Positions 1 to 7,625 of a stretch of 10,264 nucleotides of DNA are shown piece after piece. This DNA comes from Acidobacteriota bacterium (GTDB lineage Bacteria > Acidobacteriota > Terriglobia > Terriglobales > Acidobacteriaceae), in the NCBI GenBank assembly GCA_021798235.1, contig JAJZMO010000226.1, positions 1 to 10,264 on the forward strand, written 5' to 3'. A program made the position numbers and the translations under genes. Every line of letters starts with the position of its first letter. Position 1 is the stretch's first letter. Below the pieces are notes generated by a model that was not told the origin of the DNA, searched no databases, and was given only the letters and a program-made list of their open reading frames with translations.

Positions 1-293
1 CGGTCGAAGCTTGGCTGGTGATTCAGGGTCGGCGCGTTGCGCCGGTGCTGGCCGCACGGACAATCGCGGCTTCGCCGCCTTTCCGGTCGAAGCTTGGCTG
101 GTGATTCAGGGTCGGCGCGTTGCGCCGGTGCTGGCCGCACGGACAATCGCGGCTTCGCCGCCTTTCCGGTCGAAGCTTGGCTGGTGATTCAGGGTCGGCG
201 CGTTGCGCCGGTGCTGGCCGCACGGACAATCGCGGCTTCGCCGCCTTTCCGGTCGAAGCTTGGCTGGTGATTCAGGGTCGGCGCGTTGCGCCG
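1..293. repeat. Perfect 83-bp tandem repeat, 3.5 copies, open at the left edge
   Basis: Units start at 1, 84, 167 and 250; the last stops after 44 bases at 293. I compared the copies base by base and saw no difference. Each unit holds two small perfect stem-loops with 3-base loops: CGGCGC/GCGCCG (30-44 in the first unit) and GCGGC/GCCGC around TTC (66-78). The period is not a multiple of three, so the open frames crossing it are by-products of high GC, not genes. There are no unique spacers, which excludes a CRISPR array. Because the array begins at base 1, its true copy number is unknown. Total identity implies recent expansion or ongoing homogenisation. No function can be read from it. Confidence 0.97.
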
Positions 294-300
294 ATTCGGT

Positions 301-341
301 CCCACACTTTCTCCTCGAACAGCGCGAGGAGAAAGTATGGG
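301..341. repeat. Long inverted repeat beside the tandem array
   Basis: The arms 306-317 (ACTTTCTCCTCG) and 325-336 (CGAGGAGAAAGT) are perfect reverse complements around a 7-base loop. Beyond one mismatch (305/337) the pairing continues for four more bases, giving 17-base arms with 16 pairs. No T-run follows on either strand, so it is not an obvious intrinsic terminator. It may be a dispersed palindromic intergenic element, or a structure linked to the adjacent 83-bp array. Confidence 0.8.
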
Positions 342-463
342 GCACCCGATTTCGTTGCTGGATTAGTGTTTTGTAAGTGGTTGAAAAATCATATGGTTAC
401 GGGAGGATTAGTCTCATAAGCCATGTGGAATCAATGAGTTATGATTCTGGGTATTTGGAGCTG

Positions 464-510
464 CAAAAAGGCTCAGAGAAAGACCGATGGGGCGGTCTTT
501 TTCTGAGCCT
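464..510 (-). terminator. Rho-independent terminator of the TonB receptor gene
   Basis: An 18-base stem (469-486 with 493-510, all positions paired, one G-T) encloses a 6-base loop. Read on the minus strand, the stem is followed by a run of five T (complement of 465-469), as expected for intrinsic termination. It lies about 175 bp past the stop codon of the receptor gene, which is the only minus-strand gene pointing at it. The arms contain A/T blocks, so a weaker action on plus-strand transcription is possible, although only a short T stretch follows there. Confidence 0.85.
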
Positions 511-684
511 CTATTTCTAGCGTAGCAATTTTGGGGTTAATTCCCGGCAGGAATGGCCGTCCCGGTGAAGGCGTGCTTCGCACGCAAGTAACTTCTCTCA
601 CCACAGAGGGACAGAAGAAGAGATCGGAAGTGCAGGTCCGTTGGCTACGCCTCAGAATGACAGGGCGGTGGCGGTAAGTCTTGT
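511..684. other. Receptor 3' intergenic stretch with a small hairpin
   Basis: No gene is seen between the receptor stop codon and its terminator. It contains a perfect stem-loop GCGTGC-TTC-GCACGC at 571-585. This has the same GC stem closed on a TTC loop as one of the two hairpins in the 83-bp repeat. Near 645-662 the minus strand reads TCATTCTGAGGCGTAGCC, which resembles short dispersed intergenic elements I associate with acidobacterial genomes. That resemblance is from memory and unverified. Confidence 0.4.
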
Positions 685-3600
685 TCAATAGATGAGCTTG
701 AGGGATAGCTGAATCTGGCGCGAAGTGCCGGCGGTTTTGCTGATGATACCGAAGCCGGAGCCCTTGATGGTGTTGGCCGGCAGGCCCATGTTGACGATGT
801 TGAAGAGGTTGAAGAACTCGCCCCGCAACTGAATATCCGCGCGTTCGATGCCGCTGCGGCGGTGGCCGATGGGGGTGGTCTTGATGAGCGAGTAGTCGAA
901 GTCGTAGTAGGCGGGACCGCGGAAGGTGTTGCGGCCAAGGGTTCCGAATCGACCGGAATTGGGGCCTGTGCCACCCGGGACGTGGATGGGAATGGAGAAG
1001 AAACTGGCGTTGTCCGCGCCGCGACCGAAGTAGTCCTCGCGCCGCCGGGTTGCGCTGTGAGCGGTGGAGAGATCGGGTGTGGCGATCTGATCGGGCCGGT
1101 CGGCGCCGACGGAGCCGAAGCCTGTCTGCTGGATGCCGGAATAGACGGTAAAGGGAGAGCCGCTGGTGATGGTGGAGATGCTGAGCAATTCCCATCCCTG
1201 GGTGAGGAGCCGACTGGCGTGGGAGAGGAATGGAGCATCCTGCAGGTGGAGATCCTGGGCGGCGCTCAGTGTGAAGGCGTTGGTGACGTCGAAGTCGGAC
1301 GGCCCTCTTTCGGCGCGGGTATTGAAGGGGTTCTGTGGGCTGAAGACGACGACGGCGCCGGCAGAGCCCGTGCCTCCCTGGAGGCCGCTCACGTCGTCGA
1401 TGGATTTGCTCCAGGTGTAATCGGCCTGGATTCCGGGCCCGCCGTGGCTGATCTGCCCGGAGAGCGAGGTCTGGAGCGCGTTGTAGGAGGAGTGGGAGGA
1501 AGCGGTGATGACGGATTCGAATCCGAAGCCGCCGGTCGGGTCGCCACTGGCGTTGAAGGTGGTGTAAGGGGCGAATCCCGGCCCCGCGCCGGGGTATGCA
1601 TTGGGGTAGGAGACCCTGGGAAGGCGCGAGGCCGATGTTCCTACATAGGCGATGTCGGCGGTGAGCCCGCTGAAGCTTCGTTCGAGGCCAAGCGTCCAGG
1701 TATTGAGGAGGGCGTTGCCGAAGCGGGGATCGACCGCGCTGAGATTGAGCAGGGAGAGCTGATGACCCGGGGCGAGCGCAGCCAGATCGCGCTGATAGCG
1801 GTTGACGTCCATCACGGTATTGGCCGGAACTTGTTTGGGGTCGCCGTTGGCGAGTATCTCGACGCCCTGCGGCGTGTAGATGTGGGGCAGTTCGCCGGGG
1901 GTGATCTGGAAGCCGTAGGAAACTTCACCGCTTTTGGTTGCATTGACGCGGGGGTAGACGACAAAGGGAGTGGAGCCGGTGAGATAGTTGTCCTGCCAGA
2001 GGTTGGGCGGAATGACGGTGATGGCTCCGCCGAGATGCATACGGATACCGAAGGGCGCATTCCAGTCGAGCTGTACGCGCGGTCCCCAGCCGTTCCAGTC
2101 TGTGTGATAGGTGGGCTGGGGATTGATGAGATATTCCTGCGCCACGCCGGGGCGCGGATAGGGATTGAGGAAGCCGGAGGTGCGGTGCGCGCGTTCCTGG
2201 AGCGGGGTGTAGAGCTCGTAGCGGAGGCCGTAGTCGAGGGTCCAGGCCGGGCTGATCTTCCAGGTGTCCTGGAGGTAGGCGTTGATGTCATTCCGGTTGA
2301 TGGCCGCCGGTCCGATGTGGGGACCGTTGGAGGCGAAGGACGGAGCCACGGCAACGGTGTAGGCGTAAGGGTAACCAAGGAGAAGACTGCTGAGAGTATC
2401 CGGCAGCGGATCACCGGGCTGGATGTTGTGCTGCCCGCTTGCCGAAGGGATGAAGACGGGGGAATAGACGGTTCCGCCGCCGAAGTCGTATTCGCCGTTG
2501 GGGCTGGTGCCGAAGTAAGTAGTGTCGCGATTGAGACGCGCCTCGGCGCCCCACTTCACGTTGTGCCGTTGGGAAGTCCAGGTGAAGTTGAGCTGGCCCT
2601 GAAAGAGATTTCCGAAGGCGGACATGACCGATCCGGCTGCGGAGTTGAAGGGCTCAAACAATCCATCCACAAACTTAAGGGCCGGCTGGGTGTGGTTGGT
2701 TGTGGGAAAGGAAGGCGTGGATCGCGTGATACTGAGCGATGACGACCAGAGGAAGCGCGGCGAGACGGTGCGGGTATAGGTGAATACGACGTTCCGCTGG
2801 TCGTCGAGAAATTGGACGCCAAAGGAGGGGTCGAGCAGAGTCTGGTCAGGATTGGTGGTGGGTCCGGCGACGTTGTCGTAGGTAAACTGCCCGAAAAACT
2901 GCCCTTTCGAGCCGAGTTTTTGATCGATGCGAATGGAGAACTGGTCGGAGTCAGTCAAGACATTGGAAGGCGCGGCATAGGTACGTGGGCCGTATGCTCC
3001 GGTGGGGTCGTTGGGGAGTGGGTAGCGCGCCAATATCGCCTTGATGGCGGGATTGACGGGGACCTGCAAGGTGTCAGTGGTTCCATCCGGATAGGTCACG
3101 GTGTCCTGGCCGGCGCGCTCCGCCGCGGTGGGAACCGCGAGGACCTGGGTGGTTCCGAGGAGCTGGCGGAAGCCCTGATACTGGCCGAAGTAGAAGGAGC
3201 GGCCGCGGCCATCGTACAAGTGCGGCAACACGACGGGCCCGCCGTTTGTAAATCCGAATTCGTTTCTTCGGAAGGGCGGGATGCGGCCCGGTTCAGCGAT
3301 GGAGGGATGGTCGAAGTAGTTTCGCGCGTCGAGCGCGGAGTTGCGCACGAACTCGAAGATGGAGCCGTGGAATCCGCTTTTGCCGGAGCGGGTGATGATG
3401 TTGGTAAAGCCGGCGGCGCCGCGGCCGATGTCGGCGGGCATCCAGCCGGAGCTGGATTGGATTTCCTGGATGGCATCGACGTTGAAGTTGGTGAAGGTGC
3501 TGCCGCCCATTTCCGGGTCGGAGATGTCTGCGCCGTCCATTGCGAAGACGGCTTCGACGCCGCGCTGCCCGTTGATGGCGAACTGCTGGGTGAAGTTGGT

Positions 3601-4140
3601 GGCGCCGTTGACGTCTGTCATGGTGCCGGCCGCGAGAAGGAGCAGCGTGCTGAAATCGCGGCCATTCAAGGGCAGTTCGCTGACGGACTTGCTTGAGAGC
3701 TGTTCCCCGCCGGTGGCGGCCGGCGCAGTGGAATTGGCTGACTGGGCAGTGGCAGGAGATGCCGCACCCCGGGCGGCGGGCACGACGGCAAGCGCGTTCC
3801 GGCGAGAAACGATGAGCAGAACGGGAGCGACAGAGAGATCCACCCGAACCGGAGCTGTGGGGCGTCGTCCGTGAAGCTGGACCGTGAGCAGGTATGGCCC
3901 CGGAGCGATATCGGCAATGGCGAAGCGCCCGCCGGAACCGGTCAGGGCGGAAACAGGGTTCGCCCTGGGCGCAGGTGAGACAACGCTCACTTTCGCGCCG
4001 GCGATGGGTTGGCCGGCGGTGGTGCGCACGACGCCGGTCCATGTGACGCGGAGGGAAGCGGGTTGCTGCGCGCTGAGCGGCAGAGCCAACAATCCGAGAA
4101 AAGGCAATTGGATTGCGAAACCGCGAAGGATTCGAAGCAT
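685..4140 (-). CDS. Oar-like TonB-dependent outer-membrane receptor
   Basis: Predicted outer-membrane beta-barrel receptor of 1151 residues, normal for the Oar-like/carboxypeptidase-regulatory-like family. From the chosen ATG: residues 1-24 form a Sec signal peptide (hydrophobic core, cleavage after PLSA before QQ). About 30-115 is a carboxypeptidase-regulatory-like beta-sandwich (V..T.G.P..GA.V ... G.F.I.DI.PG.Y.L.V). A low-complexity Ala/Thr/Ser linker follows to about 148. LPLNGRDF (156-163) opens the plug, with INGQRG, the DAIQEIQ block and the GRGAAGFTNIITRSG-FHGSIFEF region to about 265. The rest is aromatic- and Gly-rich barrel ending in IQLSLKLIY. An in-frame TTG at 4230 would add 30 Arg-rich residues ahead of the signal peptide, so ATG 4140 is preferred; its upstream GGGAAG is a weak, distant ribosome-binding site. 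Such receptors take up large ligands using TonB-ExbBD energy; the substrate is unknown. No partner gene is adjacent on this strand. Confidence 0.93.
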   Translation of the reverse strand: MLRILRGFAIQLPFLGLLALPLSAQQPASLRVTWTGVVRTTAGQPIAGAKVSVVSPAPRANPVSALTGSGGRFAIADIAPGPYLLTVQLHGRRPTAPVRVDLSVAPVLLIVSRRNALAVVPAARGAASPATAQSANSTAPAATGGEQLSSKSVSELPLNGRDFSTLLLLAAGTMTDVNGATNFTQQFAINGQRGVEAVFAMDGADISDPEMGGSTFTNFNVDAIQEIQSSSGWMPADIGRGAAGFTNIITRSGKSGFHGSIFEFVRNSALDARNYFDHPSIAEPGRIPPFRRNEFGFTNGGPVVLPHLYDGRGRSFYFGQYQGFRQLLGTTQVLAVPTAAERAGQDTVTYPDGTTDTLQVPVNPAIKAILARYPLPNDPTGAYGPRTYAAPSNVLTDSDQFSIRIDQKLGSKGQFFGQFTYDNVAGPTTNPDQTLLDPSFGVQFLDDQRNVVFTYTRTVSPRFLWSSSLSITRSTPSFPTTNHTQPALKFVDGLFEPFNSAAGSVMSAFGNLFQGQLNFTWTSQRHNVKWGAEARLNRDTTYFGTSPNGEYDFGGGTVYSPVFIPSASGQHNIQPGDPLPDTLSSLLLGYPYAYTVAVAPSFASNGPHIGPAAINRNDINAYLQDTWKISPAWTLDYGLRYELYTPLQERAHRTSGFLNPYPRPGVAQEYLINPQPTYHTDWNGWGPRVQLDWNAPFGIRMHLGGAITVIPPNLWQDNYLTGSTPFVVYPRVNATKSGEVSYGFQITPGELPHIYTPQGVEILANGDPKQVPANTVMDVNRYQRDLAALAPGHQLSLLNLSAVDPRFGNALLNTWTLGLERSFSGLTADIAYVGTSASRLPRVSYPNAYPGAGPGFAPYTTFNASGDPTGGFGFESVITASSHSSYNALQTSLSGQISHGGPGIQADYTWSKSIDDVSGLQGGTGSAGAVVVFSPQNPFNTRAERGPSDFDVTNAFTLSAAQDLHLQDAPFLSHASRLLTQGWELLSISTITSGSPFTVYSGIQQTGFGSVGADRPDQIATPDLSTAHSATRRREDYFGRGADNASFFSIPIHVPGGTGPNSGRFGTLGRNTFRGPAYYDFDYSLIKTTPIGHRRSGIERADIQLRGEFFNLFNIVNMGLPANTIKGSGFGIISKTAGTSRQIQLSLKLIY

Positions 4141-4330
4141 TGCTGCGGCGATGCTTCCCGATGGATTTCCCCATACGCGGCGCGCGTACTGTCTTGCCAC
4201 TCTGCGGCCCCTGCTTTCGTCCCAGATCAAACAAACTCTTGCTTTGTTTTGCGGATGGAGGAATTGTAGCGGACGGAGGTGGGTCCTGGGAGCGGCGGGT
4301 TCGGAGCCGAGGCGAACGCGTCACGAGGGC

Positions 4331-4360
4331 GCCCCAGGTCTCGGGATCGAGGCCCGGGGC
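4331..4360. repeat. GC-rich stem-loop in the divergent intergenic region
   Basis: GCCCC-A-GGTCTCG (4331-4343) pairs with CGAGGCC-C-GGGGC (4348-4360) around the loop GGAT. Twelve of 13 positions pair, one as G-T, with a single A-C mismatch. No T-run follows. It lies about 190 bp upstream of the receptor ATG, so it could be a leader structure, an operator or an unrelated palindrome. Confidence 0.55.
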
Positions 4361-4708
4361 AACCGGCAGGAGAACTGGTCAGGGAATGTACTGAGAGGAA
4401 TGTTCCACTCCCGGCAAATCCGATCCTGCCTGCGAGGGCCTTTAGTACAACGGATGAAATGCGGACAAGTGTGGAGTGCCAGTGAGGAGCAAGACATTCC
4501 ACGGTCTATGATGTCCAAGCCTTCTCACCGGAAAAAATAGTCGATGCGGTATCCAGTCTTTTTCCCCGGAAGCCTATCCATTCGTCTCAACTCGCAGGCA
4601 CGTGGCAAACTGCCCTGAGTCTTCCCCGGCTTCCGTCTCAACTGCATAGCACATACTATCGATTTTAGGAAGGGTACTTTTGAGATATCCAATGCTTCTT
4701 TTTGTTCA

Positions 4709-4737
4709 TTGTCCGTACAACCTTTCGGCCGTAACAT
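4709..4737 (+). promoter_or_regulatory. Candidate sigma-70-like promoter for the first paralogue
   Basis: TTGTCC (4709-4714) and TAACAT (4732-4737) are separated by 17 bp, and each matches four of six consensus bases. Transcription from here would leave a leader of about 135 nt before the ATG at 4880. This is a weak match of a kind that occurs by chance, reported only because placement and spacing are sensible. Confidence 0.25.
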
Positions 4738-4863
4738 CTAGACCATAGCTCCGATCGAAATTCCAGACTGAATCGCATCAATGACCGCTGGGGCAAAACT
4801 GCCAGCGTGCCATGTCAGACTCCGTGTGTCCTCAGCCAGCGTTCCGCTCGGAGAAGACTCCTC

Positions 4864-4868
4864 GGAGG
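4864..4868 (+). promoter_or_regulatory. Ribosome-binding site fixing the start at 4880
   Basis: GGAGG stands 11 nt before ATG 4880. That ATG begins directly with a signal peptide, so the longer in-frame reading from 4781, which would bury the signal peptide behind 33 polar residues, is rejected. Confidence 0.75.
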
Positions 4869-4879
4869 CACCTCCCCCC

Positions 4880-6169
4880 ATGTATCGCATTTTCGTTTCT
4901 ATTCTGCTCGTTCTCTCACTAAGCTCGCCTGCTCTGGCAGATGTTATCGTTAGCAGCCCGACCGCCGGAGAAACGCTGAGTTCAACCGTCAACTTTGTCG
5001 CAACCGCCAACACTACCACCTGCTCCAAGGGTGTCGCATCCATGGGTGTCTATGTGGATAACCAACTTGTATATGTCGTAAATGGAACCACTCTCGATAC
5101 TTCCCTTCCTCTTTCTTCCGGCCAGCATAATGCAGTCGTGCAGGAATGGGACTATTGCGGAGGGGCAACGAAAACGTCTGTTCCGATTACGATTACAGAC
5201 CAGCCGGGCGTGTGGGTGACTTCTCCTTCGAATAACAGCACAGTAAGCTGGCTGAGTAATTATGTTGCAACAGCTACAACAAGTTGCGCGCAAGGGGTAG
5301 CCGCGATGGGCATCTACGTGAACAATCAACTGATCTATGTTGTGAAAGGCGGAAATCTAAACACGCAACTAAATCTCAGCCCCGGCGTGCAGCATACAGT
5401 GGTGCAAGAGTGGGATAATTGCGGGGGCACTACGGCCTCTCCCGTCACTGTAACCGTGCAAGGCAACGGCAATACCTTCTACAACCTGCAGTCCAGTAAA
5501 GGCTGGAATAGTTGGGGACAGCTTGCTCCGCTCTACCAGGACTGCGCGAACCCGTGCACCGGGGTGACCTGGTCCATGAATCAGAACGTCTCTTCGCCAT
5601 CCTTGTCAGGGCATGCTACGGGCTTCAATATCGGTGGCAAAACTCCGTATTCCGACGTTTTGTGGGAGAATCCACTGATCGGCCAGTTCTCGACTCAAGG
5701 TCTCCCCGACACCGATCATACGCTTCTGCCAACCTTGCACAACTTTACCTATAACGCCGACTTCTACCTTACAGATGCGAGCGTCACCCAGGCAGAGGAA
5801 TTCGACATCAACTGGTTCATGAACGGAGTTGGCATGACCTGGGGCACCGAATGCCGCATCGCCGGCGGGAATGAATGGGATATATGGGATAACGCGAATG
5901 CGAAATGGGTCCCGACCGGTATTCCATGTAACCCAATCGACCACAGTTGGAATCATGTGACGATCAATGTTCAACGCGGTCCGAATAACATCTTGATTTA
6001 CCAATCCATTACCCTTAACGGCATTACACACAACCTGAATAAGAGCTATGTCCCTTTCACCGTCCCAACCTCCTGGTATGGCATCACCGTTAACTACCAG
6101 ATGGACGGGGATTACCAACAAGACGCCAACGCCACCTACCTGGATAACTTCAGCTTCATGTACTGGTAG
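4880..6169 (+). CDS. Secreted two-Ig-repeat protein with uncharacterised C-terminal domain (paralogue 1)
   Basis: 429 residues. Residues 1-20 are a Sec signal peptide cleaved after PALA. Residues 21-107 and 108-194 are two Ig-like beta-sandwich repeats with the pattern V.V.SP....TVS, GVA.MG[VI]YV.NQL.YVV and VVQEWD.CGG. Each has a cysteine pair 45 residues apart (Cys48/93 and Cys136/181), probably a disulphide. Residues about 199-429 form a Trp/Tyr/Asn-rich domain shared with the two downstream genes. It contains GWNSWGQ, a DC..PC pair (222/226), TPYSDVLW, LPTLHNF.Y, EEFD, GMTWGTEC (Cys325), a PC 25 residues later (Cys350), SWNHVTI.VQR, IYQSITLNG and a final DNFSFMYW. No membrane segment or anchor follows the signal peptide, so it is likely periplasmic or secreted. 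The C-terminal domain resembles acidobacterial hypothetical proteins I recall. A jelly-roll lectin/glucanase-like fold is inference, and no catalytic residues can be assigned. It lies 31 bp before the next gene and is probably co-transcribed with it. Confidence 0.9.
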   Translation: MYRIFVSILLVLSLSSPALADVIVSSPTAGETLSSTVNFVATANTTTCSKGVASMGVYVDNQLVYVVNGTTLDTSLPLSSGQHNAVVQEWDYCGGATKTSVPITITDQPGVWVTSPSNNSTVSWLSNYVATATTSCAQGVAAMGIYVNNQLIYVVKGGNLNTQLNLSPGVQHTVVQEWDNCGGTTASPVTVTVQGNGNTFYNLQSSKGWNSWGQLAPLYQDCANPCTGVTWSMNQNVSSPSLSGHATGFNIGGKTPYSDVLWENPLIGQFSTQGLPDTDHTLLPTLHNFTYNADFYLTDASVTQAEEFDINWFMNGVGMTWGTECRIAGGNEWDIWDNANAKWVPTGIPCNPIDHSWNHVTINVQRGPNNILIYQSITLNGITHNLNKSYVPFTVPTSWYGITVNYQMDGDYQQDANATYLDNFSFMYW

Positions 6170-6200
6170 ATAAGACCGCCAAAAGGGCAATACAGCAAGC

Positions 6201-7067
6201 ATGCAACGTTATATCATTCTTGTTCTAACACTCAGTGCAGCGCTTCTGTCTGGCTGCGGCAGCGGAACCCCTACTTTGACCCAAGCGCCCCCTTCCACGA
6301 GTCTCGGCTCCGGCGGGGGTTCCGGGACAAGTGGGGGCTCCGCAGCCACTTCGAACCCCAGTTCCGGCGGAACGGTGATAGCTAATATTCAGGCGCTGTC
6401 CAAGAACTGGCGCAGCTGGGGTCAGGCTCCCCCTGATTATAGTGACTGCTCCGCTCCGTGCTCAGAATCCTCATGGGAAGAAGTCTATGGAGTGGCTGAT
6501 CCCTCCCTCAGTGGGAATGCCACAATGTTCTATCTCGAACCGAAGATTCCTTATGCAGATGTCCTGTTCTCGGCTGGACTGATAGGGCAGAATTCCCCAC
6601 AACTGCCTGACACGACTCACACCCTGCTCCCCACCCTGCACAACTTCATTTACGACACGCACTTTTATGTAGCGAATTCTGATGTCACGCAGGCATTGGA
6701 ATTTGATACCGTGATCCAGATGAATGGCGTCAGCATGAACTGGGGGAACGAATGCAATCGTCTGGAAGATGGAGACTGGAACATTTGGGATAACGCAAAC
6801 GCAAAATGGGTTTCGACTGGCGATCCCTGCGAATTTGTACAGGGCTGGAACCACCTCACGCTCAAGATGCAAAGAGAGCCGGACAACACGTTAATCTATC
6901 AATCCATTACTCTCAACGGCACAACATATTTGTTGAATCGGTCTTTTCTGCCCGGCAACGCCCCGTACAGCTGGTGGGGATTGGCAGTCAATTTTCAAAT
7001 GGACAGCAACTCTGCTGGTAGCCCTTACACGGCCTACCTGGACAACTTCTCCTTCACGTACTGGTGA
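6201..7067 (+). CDS. Predicted lipoprotein carrying the same C-terminal domain (paralogue 2)
   Basis: 288 residues. A short signal peptide ends in the lipobox LSGC, placing the lipid-modified cysteine at residue 19. Gly follows rather than Asp, so outer-membrane sorting is expected by the classical rule. Residues 20-58 are a Pro/Ser/Gly-rich linker (for example GSGGGSGTSGGS). Residues about 60-288 are the domain of paralogue 1 with the same landmarks: NWRSWGQ, DC..PC (83/87), IPYADVLF, LPTLHNF.Y, ALEFD, MNWGNEC (Cys185), a PC at 210, GWNHLTLKMQR, IYQSITLNG and a terminal DNFSFTYW. The Ig repeats of its neighbours are absent, and linker plus lipid take their place. AAAAGGG lies 13 nt before ATG 6201, a rather distant ribosome-binding site. 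Given 31 bp from paralogue 1, translation probably depends on a shared transcript. Function unknown; surface display of the domain is the inference. Confidence 0.9.
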   Translation: MQRYIILVLTLSAALLSGCGSGTPTLTQAPPSTSLGSGGGSGTSGGSAATSNPSSGGTVIANIQALSKNWRSWGQAPPDYSDCSAPCSESSWEEVYGVADPSLSGNATMFYLEPKIPYADVLFSAGLIGQNSPQLPDTTHTLLPTLHNFIYDTHFYVANSDVTQALEFDTVIQMNGVSMNWGNECNRLEDGDWNIWDNANAKWVSTGDPCEFVQGWNHLTLKMQREPDNTLIYQSITLNGTTYLLNRSFLPGNAPYSWWGLAVNFQMDSNSAGSPYTAYLDNFSFTYW

Positions 7068-7236
7068 GTCTATACTGAGCCGGACCATCATCTGTCGGCG
7101 AATGTTGGCCGAGTGAAATTCGCGGTTCAGTCAACGTCAGACATCGCGACCGTGCAGTTCAGATCTGCCGTCGCCAAGACGGAAAAGACTCCAGCTACAG
7201 CGCTTACGGCGAAGGTGCACGACAGCAAACTTCCGA

Positions 7237-7251
7237 TACAAAATTTTTGTA
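7237..7251. promoter_or_regulatory. 15-bp AT-rich palindrome, possible operator
   Basis: TACAAAA-T-TTTTGTA is a perfect palindrome with one central base, followed directly by an A8 tract. It sits 10 bp upstream of a weak -35-like hexamer. The form suits a dimeric regulator site, but AT-rich palindromes also arise by chance. Confidence 0.35.
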
Positions 7252-7589
7252 AAAAAAAGGTTGCCTGTGCATTTTTTTTGTGTACCATTTCCCTAAAGTT
7301 CATTTCTGCCTGACGCTTGGGTCGTGGCTAGATTATGACCGTATATTGGCTTTGCCTGTCATCTACGGCAGGCCTGCTACTGGTCATGCTCTGTTGCCAG
7401 CGCCCTTCAGCAGCCGCCCGGCATGGCTAAGGGGCTCCCAGCTCTACTTAGCCACCAAGGCGTTAAATGAGAGGTTGTCGAGTTTCCTCAGGCGTAAGTA
7501 GCCACCACTCAGACTAGCCCGACATAACAATTCACTATCAGTGCTCCTGACCACGCGTGCGTGTTGCCAGTAGCTTATGTACGGCGATC

Positions 7590-7602
7590 CCGGTATTACC
7601 GG
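7590..7602. promoter_or_regulatory. 13-bp palindrome upstream of paralogue 3, possible operator
   Basis: CCGGTA-T-TACCGG is a perfect palindrome with one central base, 30 bp before the ATG at 7633 and directly followed by TTTAAT, a -10-like hexamer. Position and symmetry fit a repressor or activator site. Nothing in the window identifies the regulator. Confidence 0.35.
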
Positions 7603-7620
7603 TTTAATTTAGTCTTAGTC

Positions 7621-7625
7621 GAAGG
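7621..7625 (+). promoter_or_regulatory. Ribosome-binding site fixing the start at 7633
   Basis: GAAGG stands 7 nt before ATG 7633, and this ATG opens a clean signal peptide. The in-frame GTG at 7561 would prepend 24 residues rich in Arg and Tyr and is rejected. Confidence 0.7.

Larger units (their letters stand above)
4141..4879. other. Divergent intergenic region between receptor and secreted-protein cluster
   Basis: About 740 bp with no convincing gene on either strand. It should hold promoters for the minus-strand receptor and the plus-strand paralogue cluster. On the minus strand a TACAAT hexamer (4263-4268) resembles a -10 box but has no good -35 box 17 bp upstream. On the plus strand a weak -35/-10 pair is at 4709-4737. 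A GC-rich hairpin lies at 4331-4360. Base composition falls visibly from the receptor side towards the cluster side. Short open frames here have no recognisable sequence or ribosome-binding site. Confidence 0.6.

Noticed and set aside
1..293. CRISPR array
   Set aside because: The 83-bp units abut one another with no variable spacers, and each unit is far longer than a CRISPR repeat.
37..419. Open frames on both strands through the 83-bp repeats
   Set aside because: The period is not a multiple of three and the frames change between units; the peptides are by-products of stop-poor GC-rich repeats.
862..2742. Long plus-strand open frame of 626 codons antisense to the receptor gene
   Set aside because: Its translation is low-complexity (Gly, Val, Asp and Glu rich) with no family signature and no ribosome-binding site, and it exactly shadows a well-supported GC-rich minus-strand gene.
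2812..3696. Second long plus-strand antisense frame of 294 codons
   Set aside because: Same Gly/Val/Ala-rich shadow composition opposite the receptor plug region; no independent evidence.
4141..4230. N-terminal extension of the receptor from TTG 4230
   Set aside because: It would place 30 Arg-rich residues in front of a well-formed signal peptide; ATG 4140 is the sensible start.
3293..4324. Minus-strand frame of 343 codons overlapping the receptor 5' end
   Set aside because: It is an off-frame reading of the receptor gene, Arg/Pro-rich and without recognisable domains.
4525..4737. 70-codon minus-strand open frame in the divergent region
   Set aside because: No recognisable sequence, no good ribosome-binding site, and it overlaps the candidate promoter zone of the paralogue cluster.
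7113..7501. Two overlapping 66- and 73-codon plus-strand frames before paralogue 3
   Set aside because: No family resemblance, poor start contexts, and they run through palindromes and A/T tracts typical of a regulatory leader.
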